Positions 10,206 to 19,089 of a stretch of DNA of 23,707 nt are shown piece after piece. Source of the DNA: Ettlia oleoabundans. Its lineage: Eukaryota; Chlorophyta; Chlorophyceae; Chlamydomonadales. The stretch is taken from NCBI GenBank assembly GCA_019693395.1, contig JAAMXP010003266.1, forward strand, positions 6,458 to 30,164, read 5' to 3'. The translations under genes and the position numbers were made by a program. The first letter of the stretch is position 1; each line of letters opens with the position of its first letter. The notes below the pieces were generated by a model that searched no databases, was not told where the DNA came from, and saw nothing but the letters and a program-made list of their open reading frames with translations.

Positions 10206-10829
10206 CTGCGGGTGCACAGAGTGCACAGTCTGCACAGCCTGCACAACCACGACACGTGGCACGCATGCCCTCGTTGGTCAGTATTTTCGGCCCACGCCCT
10301 TCCCAACAACACTTTACTTCTGGAACAAACGTAAACCGTACGGATGGGGCAACTACCACGTGGTTGTGGCGACAACCTGCACAGCCCTGCACAGGCACGA
10401 CACGTGGCACGCAACCCACGGCACTGGAAGTTGATATTCCATCGAGACTGAGACTTTAAATATACGTTAGGCCTGCCCAGCATCAGTTTCACGCAAGCAC
10501 CCTAACAGTAGCTCTCCTTTTTGCACCATTCCACATCCACCACAGGGCTGCTGACCGCCACGTGTCCTCCATTCCCGTTCAGGCTTACTATTTTCCTCAT
10601 CCTGCTCCAATTTAAGATAATGCCCGCCCGAGTATGTCGCAGCGGACCGCCACCCAACAGAAACGGCGCGTCCGATTCGATGAAATGAGCTCCGGTATTT
10701 GTGACACATTCCTAAAACTTTAGGTTCGGCGCGAATCCGCCTCTCGGCGACCTGCGGAGCACGACTGGCCGGGTGACGAAGGCTGTAGTTGCAGACTTTC
10801 ATCGGAGATGTCAAGGGGAGGAAAGTAGT

Positions 10830-11145
10830 GCCACCCCACCTATCGATAGCTATTTAATGAATTGCTGTGGAGGACCCCCTGTTTCCGCGGCGCTCGCTTG
10901 ATGCACCGAGTTTACTGGCTGTATGCCCTCCGGAGCCCAGGTCAGCAGAGGCCGTCTGCCTACCTCGGCGGCTCGTCGCCCCGCCTTGTGCGGGTCGACT
11001 CACCTTTCGCCTCGTCACGGCAGCCGGCCTCTGCCTCCCTGGGCGTCTACGGGTATGCCAGGGTACCACGTCTGTGCGTCGGCGCAGAGCGGCTTGTGAG
11101 CGGCAGTTCACTGTGAGTCGTGCGTGCTTTTGTTTGAAAGTTCTG
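10830..11145. other. No gene recognised
   Basis: CpG-rich sequence follows the dispersed repeat. A plus-strand frame at 10867-11166 is open but begins with GTG and shows no domain or splice context. It most likely is intergenic DNA lying 3' of the minus-strand zinc-ribbon gene. Confidence 0.4.
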
Positions 11146-11150
11146 TTACA
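11146..11150 (-). terminator. Candidate TGTAA polyadenylation signal
   Basis: The minus strand reads TGTAA about 130 bases after the stop codon at 11281-11279. TGTAA is the polyadenylation signal commonly used in chlorophyte nuclear genes, and the distance is suitable for the zinc-ribbon gene. The pentamer is short, so chance occurrence is possible. Confidence 0.4.
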
Positions 11151-11278
11151 TTACGTGTGCAAGTGATTGAAGGTGATGTCGGATGCATTGTGAGTGTGAG
11201 ATGCGTGGGGATGCAGTGTGGAAGGGCAGGTCTGTTTGCCGCCTTGCCCGTCTTAGAGGTACGGGCGGCGGTTTGCTT

Positions 11279-14114
11279 TCAGTCCTGGAAAGGCAGCAGC
11301 ACCTTGTTCAAGAGGGGCAGAGGGATGGTGTTTGAAGTAAGACCTGGTGGCGGCACCAACAGGAAGCCACGGTTGGCATACTTGATGGCTCTGTCCATCA
11401 GGCGCTTGTCCGGGGTTGGGTGTGCCCAGCGCAGGTGGAACATGAGGGATGCATTTGTGTAGTCTGGGTACATGTTGCGTACCACCGTGCCATCGCACCT
11501 GCAGGCAGTAGAGGATGATTAGTATGTCAGGCATGTAAGGTTTCGGACATTGTATGAGATGTAGGTCATTTATTTGGGATCAGAGTTGCTGATGGCGGTT
11601 GCACATAGTATGGGTGACAGTGCGGATGGATGGGAAACGTGCGGCAGAATTAATGCATGAGAGGTGGACCTGCCTGGTTGCATGTCACTCACCACGTTGC
11701 GCAGCAGCTCAAGTCAAATGTGGATATGATGGTGTCAGGCCTTTCGCACACTACCAGCTGCACCTTCTTGCCGTTGCCAGCGTGGATGTAGTCGTACACA
11801 TGTAAAGGTGGATGCGGGATGGTGAGGTGTTTTGGTGGTGTTAGGAGAATGACAGGTAGGCAGTCAAATTTCGGATGAAGCGTATGCGTATGCAGTGGGG
11901 GACCTTGCCTTAAGCACGTCCCTCCGCTTTGCGCCTGGGTAAGCGGCGGGGCGCGGCGGAAGCCGGCCTTGCGATAGCCCTGGCGGCGCAGCATGGCCTT
12001 GAACATGTGCAAGCCCGTCAGGCGCACAAAGAAGTCATGACCGATGGCAGCATAAAGACATGGGCCTGCAAAGTGGGGAGGAAACATGGTGCAACAGTTA
12101 AGGGTGGGGGTCGGAGGTGGTGGCCACAGTTGTATTCTTGAAACAAGAACACAGCGTTGTTGTAGGGCAGGCTGCAAGCATCGGAACTGCGAGAAAAAGA
12201 AGCAGGGCAGGTGCTGTATGGAGGGAGTTGTGCTGTGTGAGAGGATGCCACAGCTTGAATGTGTTTTGGCAAAAGGAGGCAATGGCTGTGAAAACAGTGT
12301 GGTTGGGACAGGGAGGAGGGCATTGCCACAGGTGCACTCTGCAAGCATCGCAGAATGCAGCAATGTTGTTAAGGCTGTGACACTCAAACTGCAGAGAGGG
12401 TCAAAAGGCAGTGTGGGCAGGGGAGGGAGGTGGGCACTGCACAGTTGTGCTATGCCAGCGTGGAGTACAGAACGACAGGGCATGCTGTACGATTGGAATC
12501 GCATGAAGAAGAAGCAAAGTGGGTGGTGTAGGGAGGGAGGTGGGCAGGTGGAGAGGACAACACAGGTTGCATGTGTGGTGGGAAACACGCAATGGTTGGC
12601 AGAATAATGGTGGGTTGGGGAGGGAGGTGGGCATCATCACAAATGTATTCTGCAGCCGTGGATTGCAGCGTGGCAAGGCAGGTTGTTAAGCAGGGGAACT
12701 GTAGTGGTGAGAGTCGTATTGTGCAAGCAGGGCAGAGTGCAGGTGGGCAGGTTGTGACATTCGTTGTCACAAAATGGCAGAACAAGATGCAGGGTGGCTG
12801 GGGGAGGGAGGAGGCATCGTCACATGCGTATTCTGCAGCCGTGGACTGCAGCATGGCAAGGCAGGTTGTTAAGCAGTTGAACTGTAGTAGTGAGAGTCGT
12901 ATTCTGCAAGCAAGGCAGAGCGTAGCGGTGCAGGGCGGGGTGCAAGCACGAAACGGCAAGGACACCAGGCAGGGTGCATGGGGGAGGGAGGTGGGCATGG
13001 TCACAATCGTATCATGCAGCAGTGGACTGCAGCGTTGCAAGGCAGGTTGTTCAGAAATGGAACTGTAGTGGTGAGAGTCGTATTCTGCAAGCAAGGCAAT
13101 TGTGCTGCTTCGTTGCAGGGATACAGTAAGGAGCACTAGTGAGGGGAGAAGAAGAGGCTGGAAAGGAACAGAGGGTTGCAATGCAAGTAGCAAGCTGCAG
13201 AATTGCAGGGACATGATGCAAGTGTGTAGGAAAGGGAGGTGGTGGTCTGGCATGAGAAGAGGGCTTGCATGCTGTTAACTACCAAACAAGCAGGGCAGCA
13301 ATGATGTATAGTCGTGTAATAGGTGGAGACAGAACATGTGAGTGATGTAGCTGCTGGCTTGTAGATTTCCACACACCTTGAAGGTCCAAGGTTGCACGGT
13401 GACCTTGTGCTTGGGAGGCTTGAGCTGTCCACTGGCAGCATCCACCACACATTTGGTGCAGATCTGCCAGGGCAAAGCGCAGCAGGCCAGCGAAAGACGT
13501 GTGTATGGTGTTGGTGCGAAGGGGATGTGACGGGTGACTATTAGGGTTAACTACGACCCAAGCAAATTGCTTGGGCCGTAGCAAACCCTAATAGGTGCTT
13601 GTTTCGTCGTGAAGTGAATGCTCCGAACCTAGGAAGCCCTAATAGGTGCTTTCTGAGGCCCTGGGCACCCTGATAGGATATTGCTGATATTGCCTCCCCA
13701 CACCCACCACACCGCCGCACACCCACGGCACGCCTCCGCCCCTAAGGGTCAACCAAGGTGCACGGATTGACAAGGAAACTTTGGAAGCGGCTGACATACC
13801 TTGACCTGGTCGCAGGGTGCATCGCGAGTGCCGCCCGCGCGTTGTTGCACCAGGTGCTCGTTGTGAGGAGCCTCTTTCACAGCTGGGTATTCGGCGACGG
13901 GATGCGTGCGGCGGCACCAAACGAATAATTTGTTGTCTTGGTCCTGAGTGCCGAGCATGGTCTTTCCGCACTGCGGGCACATCTTGGCGTCATCCATGCA
14001 CTGCTGCATGTGAGCGTCAGATTCCCGCCCCAGACGGCACCACGTGTCCGTGTGGTTGTCCACGGAGCGCCAGTCCCAAGGCGATTGGCTGGGAGTGGCG
14101 GCGGCGGCGGCCAT
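11279..14114 (-). CDS. Multi-exon gene of unknown function with N-terminal zinc-ribbon-like motif
   Basis: Exon 1 is 14114-13800: ATG, an alanine run, then SPWDWRSVDNHTDTWCRLG and MCPQCGKTM...FVWCRRTH, a probable metal-binding CPxCG motif. It ends AAG before GTATGT. Exon 2 is 13463-13377 and encodes ICTKCVVDAASGQ to VQPWTFK, in phase, adding another CxxC. An exon then seems to be missing: exon 12065-11693 needs a one-base carry-over that exon 2 does not supply. Exon 12065-11693 encodes AAIGHDFFVRLTGLHMFKAML and IHAGNGKKVQLVVCERPDT, and joins exactly (ACGTG|G) to the last exon, 11498-11279, with FDLSCCATWCDGTVVRN at the junction and RAIKYANRGFLLVPPP before the stop. The C-terminal part vaguely recalls uncharacterised proteins of large DNA viruses and algae. 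I do not recognise the family. Codons in the last exon are strongly GC-ending, which supports coding. Confidence 0.65.
12300..13110. repeat. ~180-bp minisatellite inside an intron
   Basis: Three good units begin with GGGAGGGAGGTGGGCAT-like sequence at 12617, 12801 and 12981 (periods 184 and 180). Each contains TTCTGCAGCCGTGGACTGCAG, GGCAAGGCAGGTTGTTAAGCAG and TGAGAGTCGTATTCTGCAAG or close variants. Degenerate units extend left to about 12300, with starts near 12310, 12420 and 12532. The strands are highly asymmetric (G-rich on plus). The array sits between exons of the minus-strand zinc-ribbon gene, so it would be transcribed as C/T-rich intron with many TGCAG-type AG sites. It keeps a long open frame (12450-13253) simply through repeat composition. 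Confidence 0.85.
13538..13594. repeat. 57-bp near-perfect palindrome in intron 1 of the zinc-ribbon gene
   Basis: The arms 13538-13565 and 13567-13594 are reverse complements over 28 bp with four mismatches, around a single central base. The outer ends carry CTATTAGGGTT / AACCCTAATAG. The transcript could form a long hairpin about 75 bases upstream of the exon-2 acceptor. It is not part of any exon. It might be a very short foldback transposon or a structured intronic element. Confidence 0.85.
13586..13677 (+). repeat. Short direct repeats CCCTAATAGGTGCTT
   Basis: CCCTAATAGGTGCTT occurs exactly at 13586-13600 and 13637-13651, and a degraded form, CCCTGATAGG, is at 13668-13677. The first copy overlaps the right arm of the palindrome. 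Spacings are 51 and 31 bases, so this is an irregular short array. Confidence 0.7.
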
Positions 14115-15120
14115 GGTTGCTGCGGGCCGTGCTGCGGCGGCGCGGGCCGTGCTGCGACCCCGGTGGTGGCGTGTTGGGCTGCTGGAGGCAGGCAGGGCAC
14201 CTGCGGCGGCGCATGAAGGGAGGCCCGGCCTCGCTGCATGTGAGGTTATCCCGCGGGCCGGCGAAAGGGCGCCTTTTGGGGTGCGCTCGGGGGATGCGCA
14301 GCGCAGCGGGGCGTCCGAACTGGGGACGAGGAGAACGCACCTGGCTGGCGTGGAGGGGGGCGCGAGAGGGGTGGCGGGCGGGCCCAGGGGCCGGCCGATG
14401 GCTGCCGTGGAACGGGGAAAGGGGCGGGCGGCCGGGAGGGCCGGCGCAGACGTGAATCGGGCGGGATGGAAAGTAGACGGGGAGACCAGTATACTGCAGT
14501 ATTAAGGGGGTCCTCACCGAAGTCGATGCTGACTGGGAGGACCCCCCCAAGAAAGGCGACTGCGGTGCAGATCGGCCAGTCGCCCCCTCTGCGCCGTCCG
14601 CCTTTGGCCCGCTGCCTCACTCGGTGGCGCTCGGTGCTTCGCACCTCGTTCCGCCTTAGCACTCGTTCCGGCCGCGGGCCTCAGGCTCCCTGCGCATTGG
14701 TGGAGTGGCCGTCCTGACGTGAAGCAGCGTTGCAGGCAGCACTGCAGCGGTGGCGGCAATGGCAGTGGCACCACCAGCAAATGTTTCCGGTAATTGATTG
14801 TCGTGTATGAAATGATTCGATGCAGCACCGATAAGTTCTGGAACGTTGTCAAGTTTTGAGGCTTGAACGCGTGGGGTAGAGGAGCATGTCTGGCACCAGC
14901 GTGGGTGAATGCTTGCGCGTGGCCCTTTCACATACAGGTTGTCCGCCGAGTGCATTTATTGGTGGATGTTAGGGGAATTGCGTCGGAAGCTGCATGCACA
15001 CAGATATATCATGGCATGAGGGAACGTAGCATGCATTGTTGTTCCAATGGTGCAGCGGTTCTGTTGGGGAACAACCGTGCTGCAATGGTGAGATTTGGGC
15101 GAGAGCGGACGCATTTCAAA
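14115..15120. other. GC-rich upstream region of the zinc-ribbon gene; no gene recognised
   Basis: The sequence at 14080-14460 is very GC-rich with CGG and GGGC runs. It lies immediately 5' of the ATG at 14114, so it probably holds promoter and 5' leader. Long open frames occur on both strands because stop codons are rare in such composition. The minus frame 14656-14955 contains a fairly natural stretch (LDNVPELIGAASNHFIHDN) but has no identifiable domain or splice partner. Confidence 0.4.
14506..14546. other. Hairpin with 10-bp perfect stem
   Basis: GGGGGTCCTC at 14506-14515 pairs perfectly with GAGGACCCCC at 14537-14546 across a 21-base loop. It is preceded by AGTATACTGCAGTATTAA. The position is about 400 bases 5' of the zinc-ribbon start codon. 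No role can be read from the sequence. Confidence 0.6.
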
Positions 15121-15216
15121 CCCTAAGGGCGGGTGTTCTAACCCCCCCTAAACCCAGCCTGTCCTCCACCCCTAAGGGCAGACTCCCACCCTACGGGCGG
15201 AATCCACCCTAAGGGC
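15121..15216. repeat. Short array of CCCTAAGGGC units
   Basis: CCCTAAGGGC lies at 15121-15130, 15170-15179 and 15207-15216, with a one-base variant (CCCTACGGGC) at 15189-15198. The last three are spaced 18-19 bp apart. A further CCCTAAGGGT occurs alone at 13740-13749. Each unit is nearly self-complementary. Between the first two there is a CCCTAAACCC, resembling one and a half plant/algal telomere units, but there is no true telomeric tract. Confidence 0.65.
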
Positions 15217-16060
15217 AACGCTGTGCCTCAGGCGCCGGTTCAGCTGCAGGTGCCAAAGAGGTGTCGCTGCATAGAAGAGGCTTGAACGCCTTGTCAGTGC
15301 GAGCAAGTATGTGCTCATTGATTTCGCCACGGGGGGACGGGGGACAGAACGGAGAACTACGCCCACTGCTGGGCGATGTCCGCGCCGGCTTCGGCTGCAT
15401 TATCGGCCTTTCGAGGATGCGCAAGGGCCAAAACCCAGCGGGTCGGGGCCCGCGGATGGGCCCGGGGCGGGGCCCACGGCGGAAGAACCAGTTTGTGCCA
15501 CCCTTTCTTGTCGCGGAAATTTCCGTGCGCGGTTTTTGGTATTGACAGGTAAATCATGCGTCCGAAGCGTGCAGTGGCCGGCGGAGGCCACCCTGGCCCT
15601 GCCAGCGCCGTGCTGCTGCTGCCGCCTGCCAGGTGGAGCCTGCCCCCAAAAATGCCCACTGCACCGGACGGTCCGAATTGAAGACATTCGAACGCAAAAA
15701 GCTTACGGTTAAGAGAGACCCATCACGCGTCACACTCATGGAGAGCAGCATCTATGTGCCACCTTGGCAGCCTGGACATGCTAAATTGGGTTCCGGCAGT
15801 AACACCAGTTCTTTATGTAAGTGTAAGTAATGTACTCAACAGAGTGATTACAAACACTTAGCATGAGCAGCAGCGCAGCCAAGCCGTGGTAATCACGCCA
15901 GGTCTATCCACTTTCCCAACCGCCGCTGTTTCACTCCCTACCGTGTCGTGGACCACTGTGGCAGTTTGGCACAAGTTACATGTGGTTGTGTGCGGCAGGA
16001 ACTCAAGGCCGAGTCCAGTACGACTGAGTCGGTGAATGTATCCAAACCATGCACAGATGT
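15217..16060. other. No gene recognised
   Basis: A GC-rich block at 15430-15490 and otherwise mixed composition. Frames on both strands overlap without any domain. The right end may include decayed 3' sequence of the minus-strand transposon gene beside it. Confidence 0.35.
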
Positions 16061-18244
16061 TCAGCGATTTATCACAATTTTCGACGATGTGCCCTGCCAG
16101 CTGTCTGCTGCTCCTCTGTCTAGGAAGGAGAAAGCTGCGAGGTGCATGGTTTCAGGATATGCCAGCCATCGCTGGTACGCCTCACTCTCGGCTCTGCCTG
16201 GCAGTAATAACACCGTCAGCACAGGGTGCTCGCTCGCCTCCTTGGCGCTGGCTAGTGCCCAGCGCACTGCCCTCTCCATTTCCTCAGGTACTTCTTGGGG
16301 GTGGGCGAAGCTCGCTCCTGTCCACCGATAGTTGTAGGCATTAACACCAGCACCAAACAGCTGGTCCCGCTCGTCAGTGCTCAAATAGGCTGTCATGCTA
16401 GTGTGCACTTTAAGGGGCGAGGCAAAGAGTTCAACATCAGCTCCTGTGGCGGCTTGCACCGCCCCTAACAGCTGAGGTGGGGTAATCCCATGTTGGAGCT
16501 GCATCTGGTCTCCCTTGAGGCTCTTAGTGTGGGCATTCCAACGGCGTAGCAGGCCTGCCACTTCTTCCTCAAATGGACCGGCACGGAGCTGGCGGAATAG
16601 GTCCGGTCGGCCTTGCTGGGCCATCTCATAGCATTGTCGCAATTGAGCTAGACGTGAGCAGGTGATAGTGCCAATCCACCGGCCATGGGGACCATGCACA
16701 TGGGCTACTCGCTCTTGACAGTTGCCTGTGGCAGGAGCAGTGCGGACGATGTAGGCTGTGTTGTGAGGTGGGTGTTCAATGTCTAGCTCCGGGTGCACGG
16801 GTTGCGTGTCCAATTCAATGAGGGAGTATGCTTCTGGGCAAGTGAGATCCCATTTATGTCGTGGTGGTGCTATCAGCCCTTGATCTCGCATTTCTTCCTC
16901 AGGGCTGCGTGGTGGTTGTTGTTGGTGCCTGGCGGCAGCAGCCTCTCCTGACCTGCAGGCGTCTCGGTACTGATCTATCAACTCCTGTCCGTTTGGGATG
17001 CGGTCAACGAACCCGTCCTGCTGTTCATGAGTGACATTCCAGTGTATCCATATCAGTTGCTGGGCAGGGTCACAGGGGAGCAACGGAGCTGACTGCGGTG
17101 GCCGCCATGGCGCGCCATTGCGCCACGCTGGCGGGGCGGTAGCCCAGCTCAGCAAAGAGCGGCAGGATGGCTTAGGGGGCCCACTCCACCCTGAACTGCG
17201 GTTGCGTCTCTGTTCTGCGACGCTTGTCGCCAGTCCCTTGGAAGCTGGAGGATGTAGCTTCGCTCAAGACCCGCGTGCACCTATCAAGGTCTTTGTAGAT
17301 GATAAGCACCACTTATGGCTCCCGGCAATCTGTATGGAGCCATTTACGAGGGTATCGGTGAGCCTGAGGGGGCCCGTGGCTGGCATGGGGGGAGGGCGCT
17401 CCTGGTATTTTGTTCCGAGAGCCGTGCCAAGTTCGTTTCTCGCGTTGTACTGCTTTCGAAATGTTTTAGGGAATGTCAGGAGGTCCCCGTTGGCTTCTTC
17501 ACGCACATACGGCTGGGGCGGCGGTCGCCGCCGCCGGCGCACCTGCCTGCGTGCCGCTGGCTGAGCAGCAGCAGCTTGTTCTTGTGTTGAGCGATGCTCG
17601 GCCGCCGGCTGGGCAGTGACGCTGCCTAACTGCTGTGGTGTTTCGTTCTTTGGTGAGGGTGCAGGTTGAAAATAGCTGCTGATTATACGCTGTCCATTTG
17701 GGTACTTGCCGCTGGCTGGGATTTCTGACCTGCGGAGCCCCTCAACCAGGTGTGTCGCTCGCACTTCCCTCTTTGCCCGCGGCAGATCGGAGGCACCCAC
17801 CCTGATTTCTACGGGGGGTCCTTGATCCTCTGGTGTGTTCCGGCAGAAGTTAGGCAGTTCAGCGCATGTTTCAGGCCAGGCACCCCAGCAGTGTCAACTT
17901 TGTGCCGCCGCAGGTGATCTTGCAGCATGGAGGCAGCGACGATATGCTTGCCATCGGGCTCAAGTAGTTGGTTCAGGCTTGTGACTCCAGCTTCCAGCAG
18001 GGGGAGGAAGTGCGCTGCAGGTACAGCCAGCGCAGTCCCCAGTTCAGTGGATCATGGCGCAAGCGGTTGACGAGTTGGGTAAGCTCACAGCCTGTCAGGT
18101 TGTACCACTGTGCTTGCTGCCCTGAAGTGAACAGTGCCATTGCAGTCCATCCACACTTCTCCCAAAAAAGGTTTTCCCACAATACGCACATGCAACCATC
18201 TCTTTTACGAGATTGGCAACTGACACTCTCCTAGACGCCATCAT
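16061..18244 (-). pseudogene. Decayed transposon-type gene with PCIF1-like methyltransferase-fold domain
   Basis: A protein can be followed on the minus strand across at least four frame changes or stops. It starts at ATG 18244 (or 18241) with MASRRVSVANLVKEM and a CAYCGKTF...WHC zinc-finger-like motif. It then continues in other frames: WYNLTGCELTQLVNRL, LLEPDGKHIVAASMLQDHL, a proline/arginine-rich linker (17800-17264), and LFAELGYRPASVAQWRAMAA broken by stops. The last frame, open to 16061, holds ADVELFASPLK, DQLFGAGVNAYNYRWTGASFAHP and EEMERAVRWALASA. This last block resembles the FASPLN...FGS...ANPPF signature of PCIF1-type adenine methyltransferases and related algal transposon proteins; that is my recollection of the family. 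The catalytic NPPF position reads AHPQ, so activity is unlikely. The transposon class is not settled. Confidence 0.5.
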
Positions 18245-18334
18245 GGATGCACGCATAGCGTACAATGATGTATGACGCGACGAGGCAGCGACTTCGTGGA
18301 AACCTGCAGGGGCAAATTGCGAGGTTGACATATG

Positions 18335-18348
18335 ATATATATATATAT
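18335..18348. repeat. (AT)n microsatellite
   Basis: A simple alternating AT tract of 14 bases lies about 90 bases upstream of the decayed transposon gene's start. It may contribute to an A/T-rich promoter or be neutral. Confidence 0.7.
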
Positions 18349-18545
18349 TTAAGTCACGCAACAGATATCTGTGAAGCTCGCCTTCCGCGTCAGGAGTAAC
18401 TCCCAAACGCGCGTCATGTACCGTGATGTGTTGCACGTGGCCTGCATGCACCATGCAACTTTCATTTGCAACATCGCCGCCGCAGCTTTTATTGTGTGTG
18501 TTTGATGTAAATGAGCAGTGCGTGATGGCAAGCGGCATATGGTGA

Positions 18546-18550
18546 TTTAC
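18546..18550 (-). terminator. Candidate TGTAA polyadenylation signal
   Basis: TGTAA on the minus strand, about 115 bases past the putative stop at 18667-18665. It fits the chlorophyte signal but is short. Confidence 0.3.
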
Positions 18551-18664
18551 AAGCATCACCTGCACATTGGTCGGGTGTGTCCTGGCGATGCCGCTGCTGC
18601 CACTAGGGAGTTTGCATACGCAACATTCTATCCCGAACACGGGCCCTGCCAGTTACAGATGATG

Positions 18665-19060
18665 CTATTGTGGACAGACAACAAGACCGACTTGTTCACC
18701 ATGTCCAAACCCATCTGCACATACAAGGGCACTAGGCGAAACCATTGAAAGCACAGGCTTCCAGCAGAGGCACTAGTACTAGTAACAAGAACGACAGTCC
18801 ACACTTACCTTGATTGAGTTCAACACGGCATTCATGGATGTCAAACACATTTGTGGACAGTTGAATATCTTGAACTGCTGCTTCCTCCATAGAAACCATC
18901 AACGTTACCATGTCAATCGTTCCGCCTGCATAACATTCTCGCTGTCCTACAGGCATGCATGTTGAAGACACCGGCACCATTTCTGCCACCTCATCGACCT
19001 TCACATTCGAACGCACAGAACAGTGGCAATGCTGAAGGACTTGATTTCCATTCACACAAG
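18665..19060 (-). CDS. 3' end of an unrecognised spliced gene (partial)
   Basis: Two exons are suggested. The upstream one ends at 18809 with AATCAAG before a strong GTAAGT donor, and encodes KVDEVAEMVPVSSTCMPVG, IDMVTLMVSMEEAAVQDIQ and NVFDIHECRVELNQ. The downstream exon, 18714-18665, begins after TGTGCAG and continues in the correct phase as DGFGHGEQVGLVVCPQ and a TAG stop. A TGTAA signal follows. The 5' limit is uncertain: the frame is open to ~19100, where the base composition changes abruptly at the CpG-rich island. The gene may therefore be truncated by an insertion or an assembly join. I recognise no domain. It could also be a chance frame, although the donor and phase match argue for a real exon pair. 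Confidence 0.35.
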
Positions 19061-19089
19061 TTATTTTACACGTATGGTGACCTATGGTA

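Larger units (their letters stand above)
8775..10829. repeat. Dispersed repeat, copy 1 (interrupted by a retrotransposon)
   Basis: This stretch aligns collinearly, in the same orientation, with 20915-21989. Clear matching blocks start near 8787/20928 and include AATCAAAGCCTGTT (8871/21015), ATGCCTGAGACATTCAACA (8995/21137), ATCATGCGGGAACGCGCGGC (9349/21300), CCTCGTTGGTCAGTATTTTC and ACTTTCATCGGAGATGTCAA near the right end (10796/21957). Copy 1 has ~200 bp (9050-9248) that copy 2 lacks, plus an insertion at about 9426-10200. A ~40-bp internal motif containing GACACGTGGC occurs twice, 148 bp apart. No coding capacity is recognised. The weakly similar ends (CCTCCC..CTTGAC inward at each end) could be degenerate terminal inverted repeats, so a non-autonomous DNA transposon is possible. 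Confidence 0.85.

Noticed and set aside
10867..11166. 99-codon plus-strand frame
   Set aside because: Begins with GTG, rich in Arg/Pro/Cys, no homology signal; probably intergenic.
12070..13110. CRISPR-like array
   Set aside because: Units are ~180 bp and diverged throughout, with no constant repeat and unique spacer pattern, in a eukaryotic intron.
12450..13253. 267-codon open frame on the minus strand
   Set aside because: It lies in the minisatellite; the frame is open because the repeat unit lacks stops, and the protein is a low-complexity Cys/Leu/Pro series.
13817..14455. 212-codon plus-strand frame
   Set aside because: It is antisense to exon 1 of the zinc-ribbon gene and runs into very GC-rich DNA where stops are rare; no domain.
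14246..14662. 138-codon minus-strand frame upstream of the zinc-ribbon gene
   Set aside because: Proline/arginine-rich translation of GC-rich DNA with no motif or splice context.
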